Made by a program: the position numbers and the translations under genes. Shown here one piece after another: positions 52,513 through 61,860 of a stretch of 64,000 nt of DNA; position 1 is the first letter of the stretch; each line of letters opens with the position of its first letter. The notes beneath the pieces were generated by a model that was given only the letters and a program-made list of their open reading frames with translations, was not told the origin of the DNA and did not search any database. Origin of the DNA: Malonomonas sp036526255 (GTDB lineage Bacteria; Desulfobacterota; Desulfuromonadia; Desulfuromonadales; Geopsychrobacteraceae); assembly GCA_036526255.1 (NCBI GenBank), contig DATCYW010000043.1, forward strand, positions 1-64,000. Reading direction: 5' to 3'.

Positions 52513-52959
52513 ATGAAAATGCAAAAAGCCAGCCTGTTTGCTCTTTACGCTGTGCTCGAACTGGCCAACGATCCTGAACGGCAGCTCTCGGCCACAGATA
52601 TCGCCGACAGGTACGGCATCTCGACCCATCACCTGGCAAAAGTTTTACGCACCTTGGTGCGCTCCGGCCTGGTGCAGGCGGTGCGCGGTGCCGGCGGCGG
52701 CTACCGCTTTTCTGGAGTCGTCAACCGAACCACCCTGCTGGATGTTATCGAGCTGTTCGAAAACCTCGAATCTGAACTCGACACGCCAGCCCCCAAGGGG
52801 CAGACCGGCGAAGCGGTCATTGAAGAACTGCTGAGCATTACCCGCGAGATCGACGACCTGACAAAAGCGGTACTGGACACCATCACCCTGGAAACGGCCC
52901 TGAACAGTTCACGGTTGCGCGCCAGACTTAACGCGCAAACAAAGGCGACCAATGCGTGA
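52513..52959 (+). CDS. Rrf2-family transcriptional regulator (BadM-like candidate)
   Basis: 148 residues. The winged HTH: KASLFALYAVLELANDPERQLSATDIADRYGISTHHLAKVLRTLVRSGLVQAVRGAGGGYRFS, followed by an Rrf2 helix. It has no Cys at all, so unlike IscR/NsrR it cannot hold an Fe-S cluster. BadM of Rhodopseudomonas, a repressor of benzoyl-CoA reductase genes, is of this family. Its place beside bamB makes it the best candidate to bind the operator shared by bcr, bam and the acyl-CoA dehydrogenase operon. ATG with AGGA upstream. Confidence 0.88.
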   Translation: MKMQKASLFALYAVLELANDPERQLSATDIADRYGISTHHLAKVLRTLVRSGLVQAVRGAGGGYRFSGVVNRTTLLDVIELFENLESELDTPAPKGQTGEAVIEELLSITREIDDLTKAVLDTITLETALNSSRLRARLNAQTKATNA

Positions 52960-53344
52960 AGCAACCGGAAATGAGCCCAAAATGGGCAGGATTGGCGACC
53001 GTCCCTACTGGGCGCTCAACTTCTCCCTGCTGGTAAGAGCCGCACATCAGGTCGGCGCGGCGGTTTTTCTGGCGGCCTTTCTGCTCGACGCCATCCCGGG
53101 ACCGCCGAAAATCTACCTGCTGATTGCCCTTGTCAGCGGTGTTCTGCTGCTGGCGGCTGAATGGTTGCGGCACCGCCAGATTTTTCGTGAACTGGCCGGC
53201 ATGATCACCCTGGTCAAACTTATCCTGCTGGGTGCCGCCTACCATGGCTATCTACCGGCGACGGCAACGGTGCTGCTGGCCTTCCTCATCGCTTCGGTCG
53301 GGGCCCACGCACCGAAGAAGGTACGACACCGGCTGCTTTACTGA
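52952..53344 (+). CDS. Small integral membrane protein
   Basis: 130 residues with four predicted transmembrane helices (VGAAVFLAAFLLDAI, IYLLIALVSGVLLLAAEWL, LAGMITLVKLILLGAAY, ATVLLAFLIASVGAHAP). It overlaps the end of rrf2 by 8 bp and is therefore translated with it. No family is recognised; the His residues in RAAHQVGAAV and SVGAHAP could bind heme or metal but this is speculation. Confidence 0.7.
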   Translation: MREATGNEPKMGRIGDRPYWALNFSLLVRAAHQVGAAVFLAAFLLDAIPGPPKIYLLIALVSGVLLLAAEWLRHRQIFRELAGMITLVKLILLGAAYHGYLPATATVLLAFLIASVGAHAPKKVRHRLLY

Positions 53345-53394
53345 TCCAGATTTGCCAACGACGTCACACATTCAGATCATCCAGAGACTCTCTC

Positions 53395-54132
53395 TTATTT
53401 CTTATGACAACCGGTACATTTGGTCGGGCCGGCAGCCATCTTCTGATGACAGCCTTTGCAGAGGCTGTGGGCTTTTTCTTTGCCGAGATCGAAGGGGCCG
53501 GGCGCTGCATCAGCGTGACAGGTCTGGCAACCGAAGCTTTCAGCATGAACCTTGTGGGTAAAACTCACATCAGCGTAATTGTTATCAAGAGTCACCTTTT
53601 CAGGGATATCACCGCCTGAAACAGCTGTTGAGACGGTCTTTTTAGCTGATTCCACCGTGGCTGCAGCTTTGGTTGTGAGCGTGGAGACAGCGGCAGAGAC
53701 CTCCTGCTTTGCCTGCACGGCGGCCTCCTTTGTCGATGCAACGACCGCAGCGGTTGTGGTTGCGATCTCGGTACCGATTGCAGCGGTCGATTCTTTTGCT
53801 GCCACCAGCTTTTTCCCGGCAGCCTCTTTCATGGAGGCGGTTTGTTCCAGCGCTTCGGAAGCAACATCAGTGGCGGTATTTTTAACTGTCTGTCCCGCGG
53901 TCACAACCGCATCTGCGGCAGCTGAAGCGGTCGATTCAGCTTGCTCTGCGACGATTGCAGCCTGCTCCTTGACCTCCGCAACGGCCTGACTGACCTTCTC
54001 CTCAACCGGAGTGGCCTGCTCTGCGGCCTTGGGGGCAGCCTCCTTGACCTGAGTGGCGGTTTTTTCCTCCTGGCCACAGCCGAAGGTCACAAGAGCAACA
54101 GCGGCAATAGCAACGATGACGATTCTGTTCAT
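53395..54132 (-). CDS. Triheme c-type cytochrome on a long helical stalk
   Basis: 245 residues. Residues 1-19 form a signal with Cys19 in VALVTFGCGQEEK, probably a lipoprotein site. Residues 20-180 are an Ala/Thr/Glu/Lys-rich repetitive helix, coiled-coil-like (VKNTATDVASEALEQTASMKE). The C-terminal 65 residues hold three CXXCH heme motifs: CQTCH, CKGCH, CTGCH, and FTHKVH, as in cytochrome c7-type domains. It would hold a small electron carrier some distance from its membrane. No partner reductase is adjacent. ATG after GGAG. Confidence 0.87.
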   Translation of the reverse strand: MNRIVIVAIAAVALVTFGCGQEEKTATQVKEAAPKAAEQATPVEEKVSQAVAEVKEQAAIVAEQAESTASAAADAVVTAGQTVKNTATDVASEALEQTASMKEAAGKKLVAAKESTAAIGTEIATTTAAVVASTKEAAVQAKQEVSAAVSTLTTKAAATVESAKKTVSTAVSGGDIPEKVTLDNNYADVSFTHKVHAESFGCQTCHADAAPGPFDLGKEKAHSLCKGCHQKMAAGPTKCTGCHKK

Positions 54133-54177
54133 TCAAGTCTCCTTTAACAATCACTCCATAAGCAGCTAAAAGACGGG

Positions 54178-55506
54178 CTATTTCCCGGCTTTCCGCAGTA
54201 ACTCAGTCTCAATCTCTTCAGCCCAGGCGACCGCTTCGCCCCGCTCTTTGCGCACTTCGCGAATCAGCCGCAGATTACGGACGGTGGTCTCTGGTTCCCA
54301 GATTTCTCGCACCGCGGCAAGGGCATCTCCGAGTGCCGCAATACTGCTCTGCTCGTCTTTTCCAAGCACAGCCAGTTCGAGCAGGGTGGCATGATCCCAG
54401 TAATCAGGTTGTCCAGTAGCAACGCGCCTCTCAACCGCATAACGGACCACCGGGATAAGCTTTTCGCGGCGCGGGTCGGGCGGCTCTTTGAACTCCATCA
54501 GCGTAACGACGTTGACACCGGGATAGGCATCGCGCCAATCGGCTTCGAAGCCTTTCAGGTAAGCATCGATGGCTTTATCCAGGAGGCTGCGTGCCGCGTA
54601 CTTTTCCCCGGCGTTGGCCGCAGCCTCCCAGCGGTCTTTATAAACCCGCCCGAGAATGCCGTAGGTTTCGCTGCTGGCACCACGTTTTTCGATCAGATCA
54701 AGCAACACCTGTTCGGCCTGTTCGCCTTGTCCATGGCGATTGAGCGCCAGGCCGAGCTGTTCCTGAACCATCAGCGTCGCGGCCAGCGGCTCGGCCATTT
54801 TAGTGACCAGTTCAATCATCTCCGCCCAGGCCTTGACGGCCCGATAGGACAGAAATAAATCGATGACCACCCCGGCCTCGGCGTTCTTTATCTCGCCCAG
54901 CTCCTGCTCCAGGTTTCGCAGGGCTTCAACACCCTCTTTACGCGCTGCTGCCAGCCGCTTTTTCAGCTCAGCCGAATAGCGCACGCGGTCGCGAAAGACG
55001 TCCGTTTTGGTACGATCGATGTCGGGAAAATCCTCAACCAGCTGAAAAACCGGACTATCGGTCTTTAACTGCTGGGCATCCTTCAGACGCGCCGCGATAA
55101 CGGGGCGCATTTCATCCAAAGCAGTCGGTCTTCCGTCGTTGGAGAGGCGATAGGGTAAGGCCCGCAGCGGCGCGACATCAAAGGGCAACTGGCTGCCCCC
55201 TTCAGCGAACAGCAGGACGGTACTCCAACGACGCACCGCGTGACGCAGACCAAGTTCGTAAAAGACGTTGGCGTTGGCCGTGGTTAAATCGGCCACGGCA
55301 TATTCGCAGAGGATCAACCGCTCGAACATCGGCTTGTGAATCAGCCCGCCGGTCATCTCCTCGTCAGCACGAAGTGGCTCAAGCCCGGCCGCTTCGATGG
55401 CCGGCTTGATCAGCTCTTGAAACACGGCATCAAAATCAACCTGTCGGCCTGAGGCATCAGGTTTCTTGCCGAAGGGCATCAGCACAAAACAGAGTGGTTT
55501 GAGCAT
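54178..55506 (-). CDS. TIR-like (TIR/deoxyribosyltransferase-like) protein with C-terminal TPR-type repeats
   Basis: 442 residues. Residues 1-135: CFVLMPFGKKPDASGRQVDFDAVFQELIKPAIEAAGLEPLRADEE and CEYAVADLTTANANVFYELGLRHAVRR, a TIR-like nucleotide-processing domain in which the Glu of the YELG motif is kept. Residues about 190-442 are helical repeats similar to the TPR-like DUF4071 type (YGILGRVYKDRWEAAA...YPGVNVVTLMEF). The last gene of the four-gene STAND operon, 29 bp after the hydrolase. A plausible effector acting on NAD or another nucleotide; activity is inference. Confidence 0.75.
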   Translation of the reverse strand: MLKPLCFVLMPFGKKPDASGRQVDFDAVFQELIKPAIEAAGLEPLRADEEMTGGLIHKPMFERLILCEYAVADLTTANANVFYELGLRHAVRRWSTVLLFAEGGSQLPFDVAPLRALPYRLSNDGRPTALDEMRPVIAARLKDAQQLKTDSPVFQLVEDFPDIDRTKTDVFRDRVRYSAELKKRLAAARKEGVEALRNLEQELGEIKNAEAGVVIDLFLSYRAVKAWAEMIELVTKMAEPLAATLMVQEQLGLALNRHGQGEQAEQVLLDLIEKRGASSETYGILGRVYKDRWEAAANAGEKYAARSLLDKAIDAYLKGFEADWRDAYPGVNVVTLMEFKEPPDPRREKLIPVVRYAVERRVATGQPDYWDHATLLELAVLGKDEQSSIAALGDALAAVREIWEPETTVRNLRLIREVRKERGEAVAWAEEIETELLRKAGK

Positions 55507-55535
55507 CTGGATTTCTCCTTCAACCGGTCAGACAT

Positions 55536-57170
55536 TTATGCAAAAGGATTTTCCGGCGCAGCAGCCTGATCCCTGACAAAGGGGATGTACTGATCAATCA
55601 CCGCGTCAACGCACTGCGACTCTTCAGGATGTCCCTGCCGAGCGATGATGTCCAGCGCCTGATAACCGGTGGTGCTGAGATAGCGCGGTACCGGGGCATG
55701 ACAGAACGCCTGCTCGTATGCAGTGGCCGCTTCAGTATATCTCCCCAACAGCAGCTGGGCTTCGGCTTGAGTGGCATCGGTCCAGTAATCGGGTTCTGAG
55801 CAGTTCTGGCACAGACCCAGAATCCTCTCGGCCAGTTCACGCCAGTTATTTTTTTTCAAAGCAAAACTCATGTAAGCGTAATTAATGCCATTGAATATCT
55901 GCTGATCCCTGTCATCGGCAGCAATAGCCAGCTCAAAAGCGGTCTTGTAGGTCATAAGCGCTCGCTGACCAACGGCCAGCAACTGCGGCTTTTTTAACCA
56001 CTGACGCTTGATGCGTCCGGCTCGTAGGCCCATCGATTCACTCTGACCGCGCACCTGCGGATCCAGATCGTTTAACCGCGCCAGCGCTCCGGTGATATCC
56101 CCTGCTCCTGACAAAGTGACCGCCAGCTGCTGCAGCACCTGAACATCGGCCTGAAACGGCCTGCGACCATCGACCGGCAACTGAAAATCGAGATAACGCT
56201 GCAGCAGACGTGCGGCCGGTTGAAATTGCTCATGGTCAGACAAAGCTAGACCCAGAGCCCTGTCCACCAGCGGCATATGCTGCGTTCCGGGCTGCAGCAT
56301 TTCATTGGCCAACAGTTTCAGAGCATCCACATCGCCAAGCTCTTCAGCGGCGCGGATACGATTGACCCGGTCGATCACCCGCTGATCTTCGCCGGTAATC
56401 AGCGCCTTATCCTGCGCGGTCAGCGCGCCACGCAGCAAGCGCTTTTTCAGCACCCGAAAGGCCAGGTCGTTGCCCGGGGAGGGTTTGACCATACTGGTAT
56501 GATCGCCGGGGACGATCTCTTTTTCATCCAGGGGGAACGGATCAAGTGAGCTTTCCGGCGGCACAAAATTGTCCTTCATACCGGCAACCAGCGTCAGCCG
56601 AAAAGAGCGCTGCAGAGCAGAACTGGCCCGGCAGTCATCCAGCTGCTGCTTCCATTCGCTGCGCAGTTTCTGAATGAAGTCGCCGTAAAAATTCATATCC
56701 GCGATCTGGTTTTTCAAGAAAGCACCAAGGCTCGCCTTTTTAAGGCCGCCACTGGGCGTGCCATACAGAACCACCTCGGTGAGCTTATCCAGATGTTCAT
56801 GCCCATCGCGCAGCAGCTCTTCAAGGATGAAGGATTGAATCACCAGGCCACCCATGCTGTGCCCCACCAACACCAGTTTCTGGTAGTTCTGGGCAAAGTT
56901 GGCCAGCAGCGTCCGCAGCCCCATACCGATGGTTTCGATGTCCGGGTCGTCGGTCCAGAAATGTCTGGTGATGGTATAAGCCAGATTCAGCTGGGTCGGG
57001 TACCCCCATGAAAACACATCGTATTCGGATAGTTCTGGATCAGCAGCCAGCAGCGCAGGAAAATCGCCCCAGGTGCCGGCCGCATTGCCGGTAAAACCGT
57101 GAATGAAGAAGACCGCTGCAGTGCCCTCCTGCTGGCGGTAAATGACCAGGTTCGGTTCTTTGGCTGTCAT
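55536..57170 (-). CDS. Alpha/beta hydrolase with C-terminal repeat domain
   Basis: 544 residues. Residues 1-260 are a lipase-like alpha/beta hydrolase: AVFFIHGFTGNAAGTWGDFPALL (oxyanion), nucleophile Ser in LVLVGHSMGGLVIQSF, and a late His in IVPGDHTSMVKPSPGN, giving an intact catalytic set. The C-terminal half has TPR-like helices and ends with YWTDATQAEAQLLLGRYTEAATAYEQAF, resembling the repeat tail of the TIR-like neighbour (YWDHATLLELAVLGKDEQSSIAAL). Such hydrolases act as membrane-lipid or ester-cleaving effectors in conflict systems. It follows the STAND gene by 34 bp. ATG with GGAGGACATCTG. Confidence 0.78.
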   Translation of the reverse strand: MTAKEPNLVIYRQQEGTAAVFFIHGFTGNAAGTWGDFPALLAADPELSEYDVFSWGYPTQLNLAYTITRHFWTDDPDIETIGMGLRTLLANFAQNYQKLVLVGHSMGGLVIQSFILEELLRDGHEHLDKLTEVVLYGTPSGGLKKASLGAFLKNQIADMNFYGDFIQKLRSEWKQQLDDCRASSALQRSFRLTLVAGMKDNFVPPESSLDPFPLDEKEIVPGDHTSMVKPSPGNDLAFRVLKKRLLRGALTAQDKALITGEDQRVIDRVNRIRAAEELGDVDALKLLANEMLQPGTQHMPLVDRALGLALSDHEQFQPAARLLQRYLDFQLPVDGRRPFQADVQVLQQLAVTLSGAGDITGALARLNDLDPQVRGQSESMGLRAGRIKRQWLKKPQLLAVGQRALMTYKTAFELAIAADDRDQQIFNGINYAYMSFALKKNNWRELAERILGLCQNCSEPDYWTDATQAEAQLLLGRYTEAATAYEQAFCHAPVPRYLSTTGYQALDIIARQGHPEESQCVDAVIDQYIPFVRDQAAAPENPFA

Positions 57171-57204
57171 CAGATGTCCTCCGGGTACGCGGCCAGATGA
57201 ATCC

Positions 57205-60200
57205 TTACTGCTGACTCAGCAGATAGGTGGCGATGCAATATTCAAAATAGGACGTCCAGCCGGTCGCGACCGCCTTACCCAGGCTGGCCCGCATGGCTTC
57301 GATCTGCCCTTCTGCCTCGGCGTGCAGGGCATCGTATAAATAGGCTTCACAGAGCATCCCTAAACGCGGCAAAGGTAAAAAGCGCAAATTGGAGCGGGCG
57401 TAATTCTCCTCAGTCTCAAGTTCGCTGAAAATCTGCTGCATCGCCTCATCATCGACCTCACCCATGTAATGACCGATCAGCATCTCGCGCCAGGCGGTTT
57501 CATCCCCATGCTGTAAACGCAGCGTCCAGTTCTCAGGTGTCGCCTTGGCCCAACGCTTCGCGAGCACCTCCTTCGCCTCGTCCCGACTCTTGCCCGTCAT
57601 CCGCGTAGACAGCAGCATGGCGATGTAAGGCACATAGGAATGATCGGTTTTGATGAAATCACGCGCGGTGCGTTCCCAGGGCTCCGTTCCCGTCACCAGC
57701 AGACCAAGAGCTGCCATAAACGCAAACTCCTGCGTTTCCGTCGTGATCTCTTCTTGCCACCCTTTAATGACCATCCCAAGAGATGCCAGAGCAGAGTCAG
57801 CGACGGCCTGCCGATCGCCTCTCAATAAAGCAATCTGCAGTTTCGTTCCATAGTTCGTGTCAATATTAACATCCGGCCATTTTTCACTTGCCTCATCGAG
57901 AATTTTATCTGCCTCATCCAAACGATTCTGCCGCATGCGTAAATCCGCCAGCTCCCGATAAGGGAAACTCTGCACTGTTGGCGAACTCTGCAGCCGCAGA
58001 AGAATTGCTTCCGCTTCCTTCATTGTCTGCTCATCCGGCTGGAACCGGCTCAAATTCAGCAGCGCCTTGGCCCGCACCAGATCAACCCAGTCACCCAGTT
58101 CTTCCCTGGTTTGCGGTAGCACCTGCGGAGACTGAAGTTCATTTTTGAGCTGAGCGACCAACTCTAACGCCTGCTGTGAATCAATCATTTTTTCCCGGTC
58201 TGATAAAAACCAGGCGGCATCAACCTTTATATCCAACGTTGGCCTGGCTTTGGCCACATTCAGCAGCTGCTCTCGGCACCAGTTTACCGGCCCGACCCGA
58301 TTGCAGATAACATTGATGTAGTCACGGTAGCTGAGGAGCGCAGCCACATCATCGTCCAGCCGCGTCAACCCGGACTTTAAAAAGGCCAGCCCCTTCTCCA
58401 GCAACATGCGATCGCCGGATAACGGGTCATAGTCGGTCAACAGCTGCCGGCCAAACCATTCCGCATCATCAGGACGCCACTGGTCCGGAGGTCCATAGTT
58501 TTCGGTCAGTTCGATTTCCAGTGCATGTCGTTGTTCGGGATAATAATCCGGATAACCCGCCAGCAGACAGAGTTCCAGACGACGGGATGTCTCTGGATTA
58601 AAGTCCGGGCCTTGTCCTTGCGGCGACTTCAGGCCAGCGACCAGATCCTCCAGGTCGACCCATTCGGACCGGCTCAAGTAGGGGTCACCAAAACGGCACC
58701 GGTCTGCGTATCTGGCCCGCAGTGACGCTTCCAGTTTCTGCGGATAGAGCGCCAGAAAGACTTCGGTCGCCTGTTCCACATCCTGCTTAATGGCTTTAGC
58801 AAACAGCTTCTCTGCTACTTGCAGTTCCCCCCCGGCAAGTTCGGTCAAACCTTGCTGTACGAGGTTAAGGATAGATGCATTCTCAGGGTCTGAAGCGGCC
58901 AGCGCTAATCTTGACCGCTGCGTCTGCCGCAGATCCTCGACCATCACATCCACTGACAGCCGGTCATCCCGCTGCGTCCAGAACACCAGACTGGCCAGCA
59001 GCCAATGCGGATAACGGATACTGTTCTCTGCAGGATTTTCAAAAACCTGACCCACAAGGCCGGCATCGAAGGCCGCAAAGCGCTCCTCCTGTTCGCTGTA
59101 GCCCGGGTTCACCAGCCCCCGCAGCAGCAGCTTCAGATCGGTCAAAGAATACTTTTCTGTCAGCCAACCCCTGAGTTCAGGGTCCATGTCATCAAGCAGT
59201 TTCGCGACGTAATCGCTGTTCAGAAAATGGATGCGGTAGGATTCAGCCCGAAACTGCAGAGCGGCAATCAACTTTGACAAACCTGTCTTTTCATCAACTT
59301 CGACCGGCTGGGCGATCCAGTGGTCTTTTGATTGGCTCAACAATTCAATCCGGAAGGCGGCAGGCGGAAAGTTCGGCGTCGCATCCCAGTAGGAATGTCG
59401 GAACTTCGGCACCGGCATAAGAACTCCATACTTCCGCGCCAACCCTTTCCAGACAGTGTCCAGCTGCTGCCGTAATTCAGGGATATAGGTATTTTCAGCA
59501 GTAATGAGTGTCGACCAGAGTTCCGGACCGATATAGACACGGATCTCAGGCTCAGGTTCCGGCAACCACTTCAGCGAGTCGCGATAAGCTTCGGGAATTT
59601 CATCCAGTTCGGAAAAAAAGAAATCATCCAGGTTTCGACTGTCTTCGCCATGCGGCCCTCGCAATGACCAAGGGAGAAAGGCATATAAAGCTTCAATATC
59701 TTCGTCAACTTCAGCCGCAATCTCTTCAGCACTCCCCTCCGGATGAGTTGTCAGAATATCCAGAATCACCGGAAGCCCTTTCAAGGCATATTTTCTTTTG
59801 ACGATCTCCTGAAAATCCTGAACCAGTCGTGCCCCCCGGATTGCTCTGGCTTCGGCGACAGTTTCGGGAAATTGCACTGCCACCTGATTCAGCAGGATAT
59901 TCACCGCATCCGGAGTAATCAGATGTTCCGGCTTGTCCAGCAGTTCGATCGCCAGCATAAATGCAGGCAAGCCGCTGCCATCACCCGCCGTTATACCGGC
60001 CGACTTCCATGCGGGTAAAGACCAGCGCGGAACAACTGAATAAGATGAGGTTTCGATCTGGATACTAGGGATTGGCGTCCACTCTTCCTTAAACGCCTCA
60101 TAAAACTCACGTCCTTGCCCCTGCAACAGGCTGGTATCAAAGTATGCATTCTGCTCCTGAAGCGGAACCTCCTTTAAGGTTAAAGGTTCGATCAGATCCC

Positions 60201-61860
60201 CTTCCCAATGGATCTGATCGGTCGGCAACGACCCGTCAGGGATCAGCTTGAGCCGCAAAGGCACGGGAATCCGCCAATCCTCTATGAGAAATTTGGCCAA
60301 CCCCTGCCAGGTCAACGCAAAAGAACGTTCGTCCAGAAGGCGCCGCGAAGAATACCTGACGTTTATCGGCCAGTATTGCTGTTCGGGAACCAGCGTCAAA
60401 AAATCATAACCACCCCGCTCGACACCGTAAGTGAGGGGCAATTCGTCGGCGTGTTCGACAAGCAGCCCCTTCAACCTTTCAAGACGCTCCGGGCCTTTTC
60501 TGCTCCAAAGCAGGTAAGATGCGACATGATCGAATTTCTGCTGCGCTGTCATGTCATCTTTCTTCATGATCTGGCTGGTGTTTTTTCTCAAATCATAACG
60601 ATCCTTGAACCCGACACCTGTGGTGATCAGAATGATCGCTGAAATAAAAATACCCAGTCCCTGCTGGATCTTGAAACGACGCAGCTGCCGGTCACGCCAG
60701 GGCGCGATGATACCGATGAAACGGTCATGCCAGAGTTCGTAGCGGACCTGCCCTTCAGCAAAGTTGCGGGTTCGCAGTACACGCACCTCAGGCCGGCTGA
60801 GCCGTTCTAGCTCGGCTTGAACCGATTTACGGAAAATCCGGAAAAAACGTTCCCTGAGATAAGTACCAGAGAGTGAAACCTTGAAGCCGTCCGAAGGTGC
60901 GAGATGTTTCATCAGTTTGGCGGTGAAATATTTTTTCGACCAGCGGCGCGGCATAACCCCGAGCAGAAATTTCGCCAGAATCCCTTTGCGTTCGCCAAGC
61001 TTCTGATAAAGGCTCAGCGGTATCGATTTTTCCTGGCTTTTCGCGGCTTCTTTCCAGAGCTGCTCACAGACCAGTTGCAGAATCGGCAGGTCGGCGCTGC
61101 CATCCTTTTCGACAGACAATTTCACGGGTTTGCCGGCCTGTTGCACCTGGGTCAGATCAGTCACCAGCTTATCCACCAGTTCAGGCTGGTAAGTCACACC
61201 GAACAACTCTGCGGGCTTCTCTATCGCTTCTCTGGTGCTGTCAATTTTCAGCGGTTCAAGCCGGTACGTCGATTGAAACAGGGTGAAGATCTCTGTCCTG
61301 AAAGGTTCCAGCGAAGCCAGGTGCTCTTCGCGCAGCGACAGCAGAATCCGCACATCCATATCGGGATTGCGTACCAGCGCCGCAAGTTCCTGACGCAGCG
61401 GAGCTAACGGACGGTCCTCCTTGGTGAAGAACTCTTCGAACTGATCGAGAATCAGCACCAGGGTGCGGTCATCGACGTTGATGATCAGTCGCACCAGGTC
61501 GGCAAGACTTGGCGCTCCGGCACCCGGATCGGTAATCTGCAGCGCGGTGGCCTCGGCAACCAGCTGCGCCTTTAAGACATCGGCCGGATTTTCACCATGC
61601 CACTCATCGAAGTAAATCGCCCGCGCGTCCTGCTGAACCAGGTTCGGCACCAGCAGGGTGCGCAGAATCGACGACTTGCCCACCCCGGACGGCCCGAACA
61701 GCACCGTCAAACGCGAAGAGAAAACCTTATCGGTCAGCAGCGCCGCGTCCCGGTCACGACCGTAGAAAATCACTTTTTCACCCTTCTCAAACGGTCGCAT
61801 GCCCACGTAGGGGGAAGCCGGCAGCGAAGCGGGTGAGCTGTCAGGAGTCTTGTCACTCAT
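57205..61860 (-). CDS. Giant membrane STAND NTPase with FlhA-like segments
   Basis: 1551 residues from the ATG at 61860, which overlaps the upstream stop by 8 bp (an ATG ten codons earlier is also possible). Residues 15-270 form a STAND-type NTPase: YVGMRPFEKGEKVIFYGRDRD, Walker A FGPSGVGKSS (56-64), Walker B TLVLILDQFEEFF (133-145). A transmembrane helix lies at about 400-418. Residues about 510-705 and 770-925 resemble, in two copies, the cytosolic domain of the FlhA export gate (for example KGLARKYGVLMPVPKFR...PPAAFRIEL). The C-terminal 500 residues look like TPR-type repeats. Probably the sensor/switch of the operon. The FlhA likeness is by eye only. Confidence 0.78.
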   Translation of the reverse strand: MSDKTPDSSPASLPASPYVGMRPFEKGEKVIFYGRDRDAALLTDKVFSSRLTVLFGPSGVGKSSILRTLLVPNLVQQDARAIYFDEWHGENPADVLKAQLVAEATALQITDPGAGAPSLADLVRLIINVDDRTLVLILDQFEEFFTKEDRPLAPLRQELAALVRNPDMDVRILLSLREEHLASLEPFRTEIFTLFQSTYRLEPLKIDSTREAIEKPAELFGVTYQPELVDKLVTDLTQVQQAGKPVKLSVEKDGSADLPILQLVCEQLWKEAAKSQEKSIPLSLYQKLGERKGILAKFLLGVMPRRWSKKYFTAKLMKHLAPSDGFKVSLSGTYLRERFFRIFRKSVQAELERLSRPEVRVLRTRNFAEGQVRYELWHDRFIGIIAPWRDRQLRRFKIQQGLGIFISAIILITTGVGFKDRYDLRKNTSQIMKKDDMTAQQKFDHVASYLLWSRKGPERLERLKGLLVEHADELPLTYGVERGGYDFLTLVPEQQYWPINVRYSSRRLLDERSFALTWQGLAKFLIEDWRIPVPLRLKLIPDGSLPTDQIHWEGDLIEPLTLKEVPLQEQNAYFDTSLLQGQGREFYEAFKEEWTPIPSIQIETSSYSVVPRWSLPAWKSAGITAGDGSGLPAFMLAIELLDKPEHLITPDAVNILLNQVAVQFPETVAEARAIRGARLVQDFQEIVKRKYALKGLPVILDILTTHPEGSAEEIAAEVDEDIEALYAFLPWSLRGPHGEDSRNLDDFFFSELDEIPEAYRDSLKWLPEPEPEIRVYIGPELWSTLITAENTYIPELRQQLDTVWKGLARKYGVLMPVPKFRHSYWDATPNFPPAAFRIELLSQSKDHWIAQPVEVDEKTGLSKLIAALQFRAESYRIHFLNSDYVAKLLDDMDPELRGWLTEKYSLTDLKLLLRGLVNPGYSEQEERFAAFDAGLVGQVFENPAENSIRYPHWLLASLVFWTQRDDRLSVDVMVEDLRQTQRSRLALAASDPENASILNLVQQGLTELAGGELQVAEKLFAKAIKQDVEQATEVFLALYPQKLEASLRARYADRCRFGDPYLSRSEWVDLEDLVAGLKSPQGQGPDFNPETSRRLELCLLAGYPDYYPEQRHALEIELTENYGPPDQWRPDDAEWFGRQLLTDYDPLSGDRMLLEKGLAFLKSGLTRLDDDVAALLSYRDYINVICNRVGPVNWCREQLLNVAKARPTLDIKVDAAWFLSDREKMIDSQQALELVAQLKNELQSPQVLPQTREELGDWVDLVRAKALLNLSRFQPDEQTMKEAEAILLRLQSSPTVQSFPYRELADLRMRQNRLDEADKILDEASEKWPDVNIDTNYGTKLQIALLRGDRQAVADSALASLGMVIKGWQEEITTETQEFAFMAALGLLVTGTEPWERTARDFIKTDHSYVPYIAMLLSTRMTGKSRDEAKEVLAKRWAKATPENWTLRLQHGDETAWREMLIGHYMGEVDDEAMQQIFSELETEENYARSNLRFLPLPRLGMLCEAYLYDALHAEAEGQIEAMRASLGKAVATGWTSYFEYCIATYLLSQQ

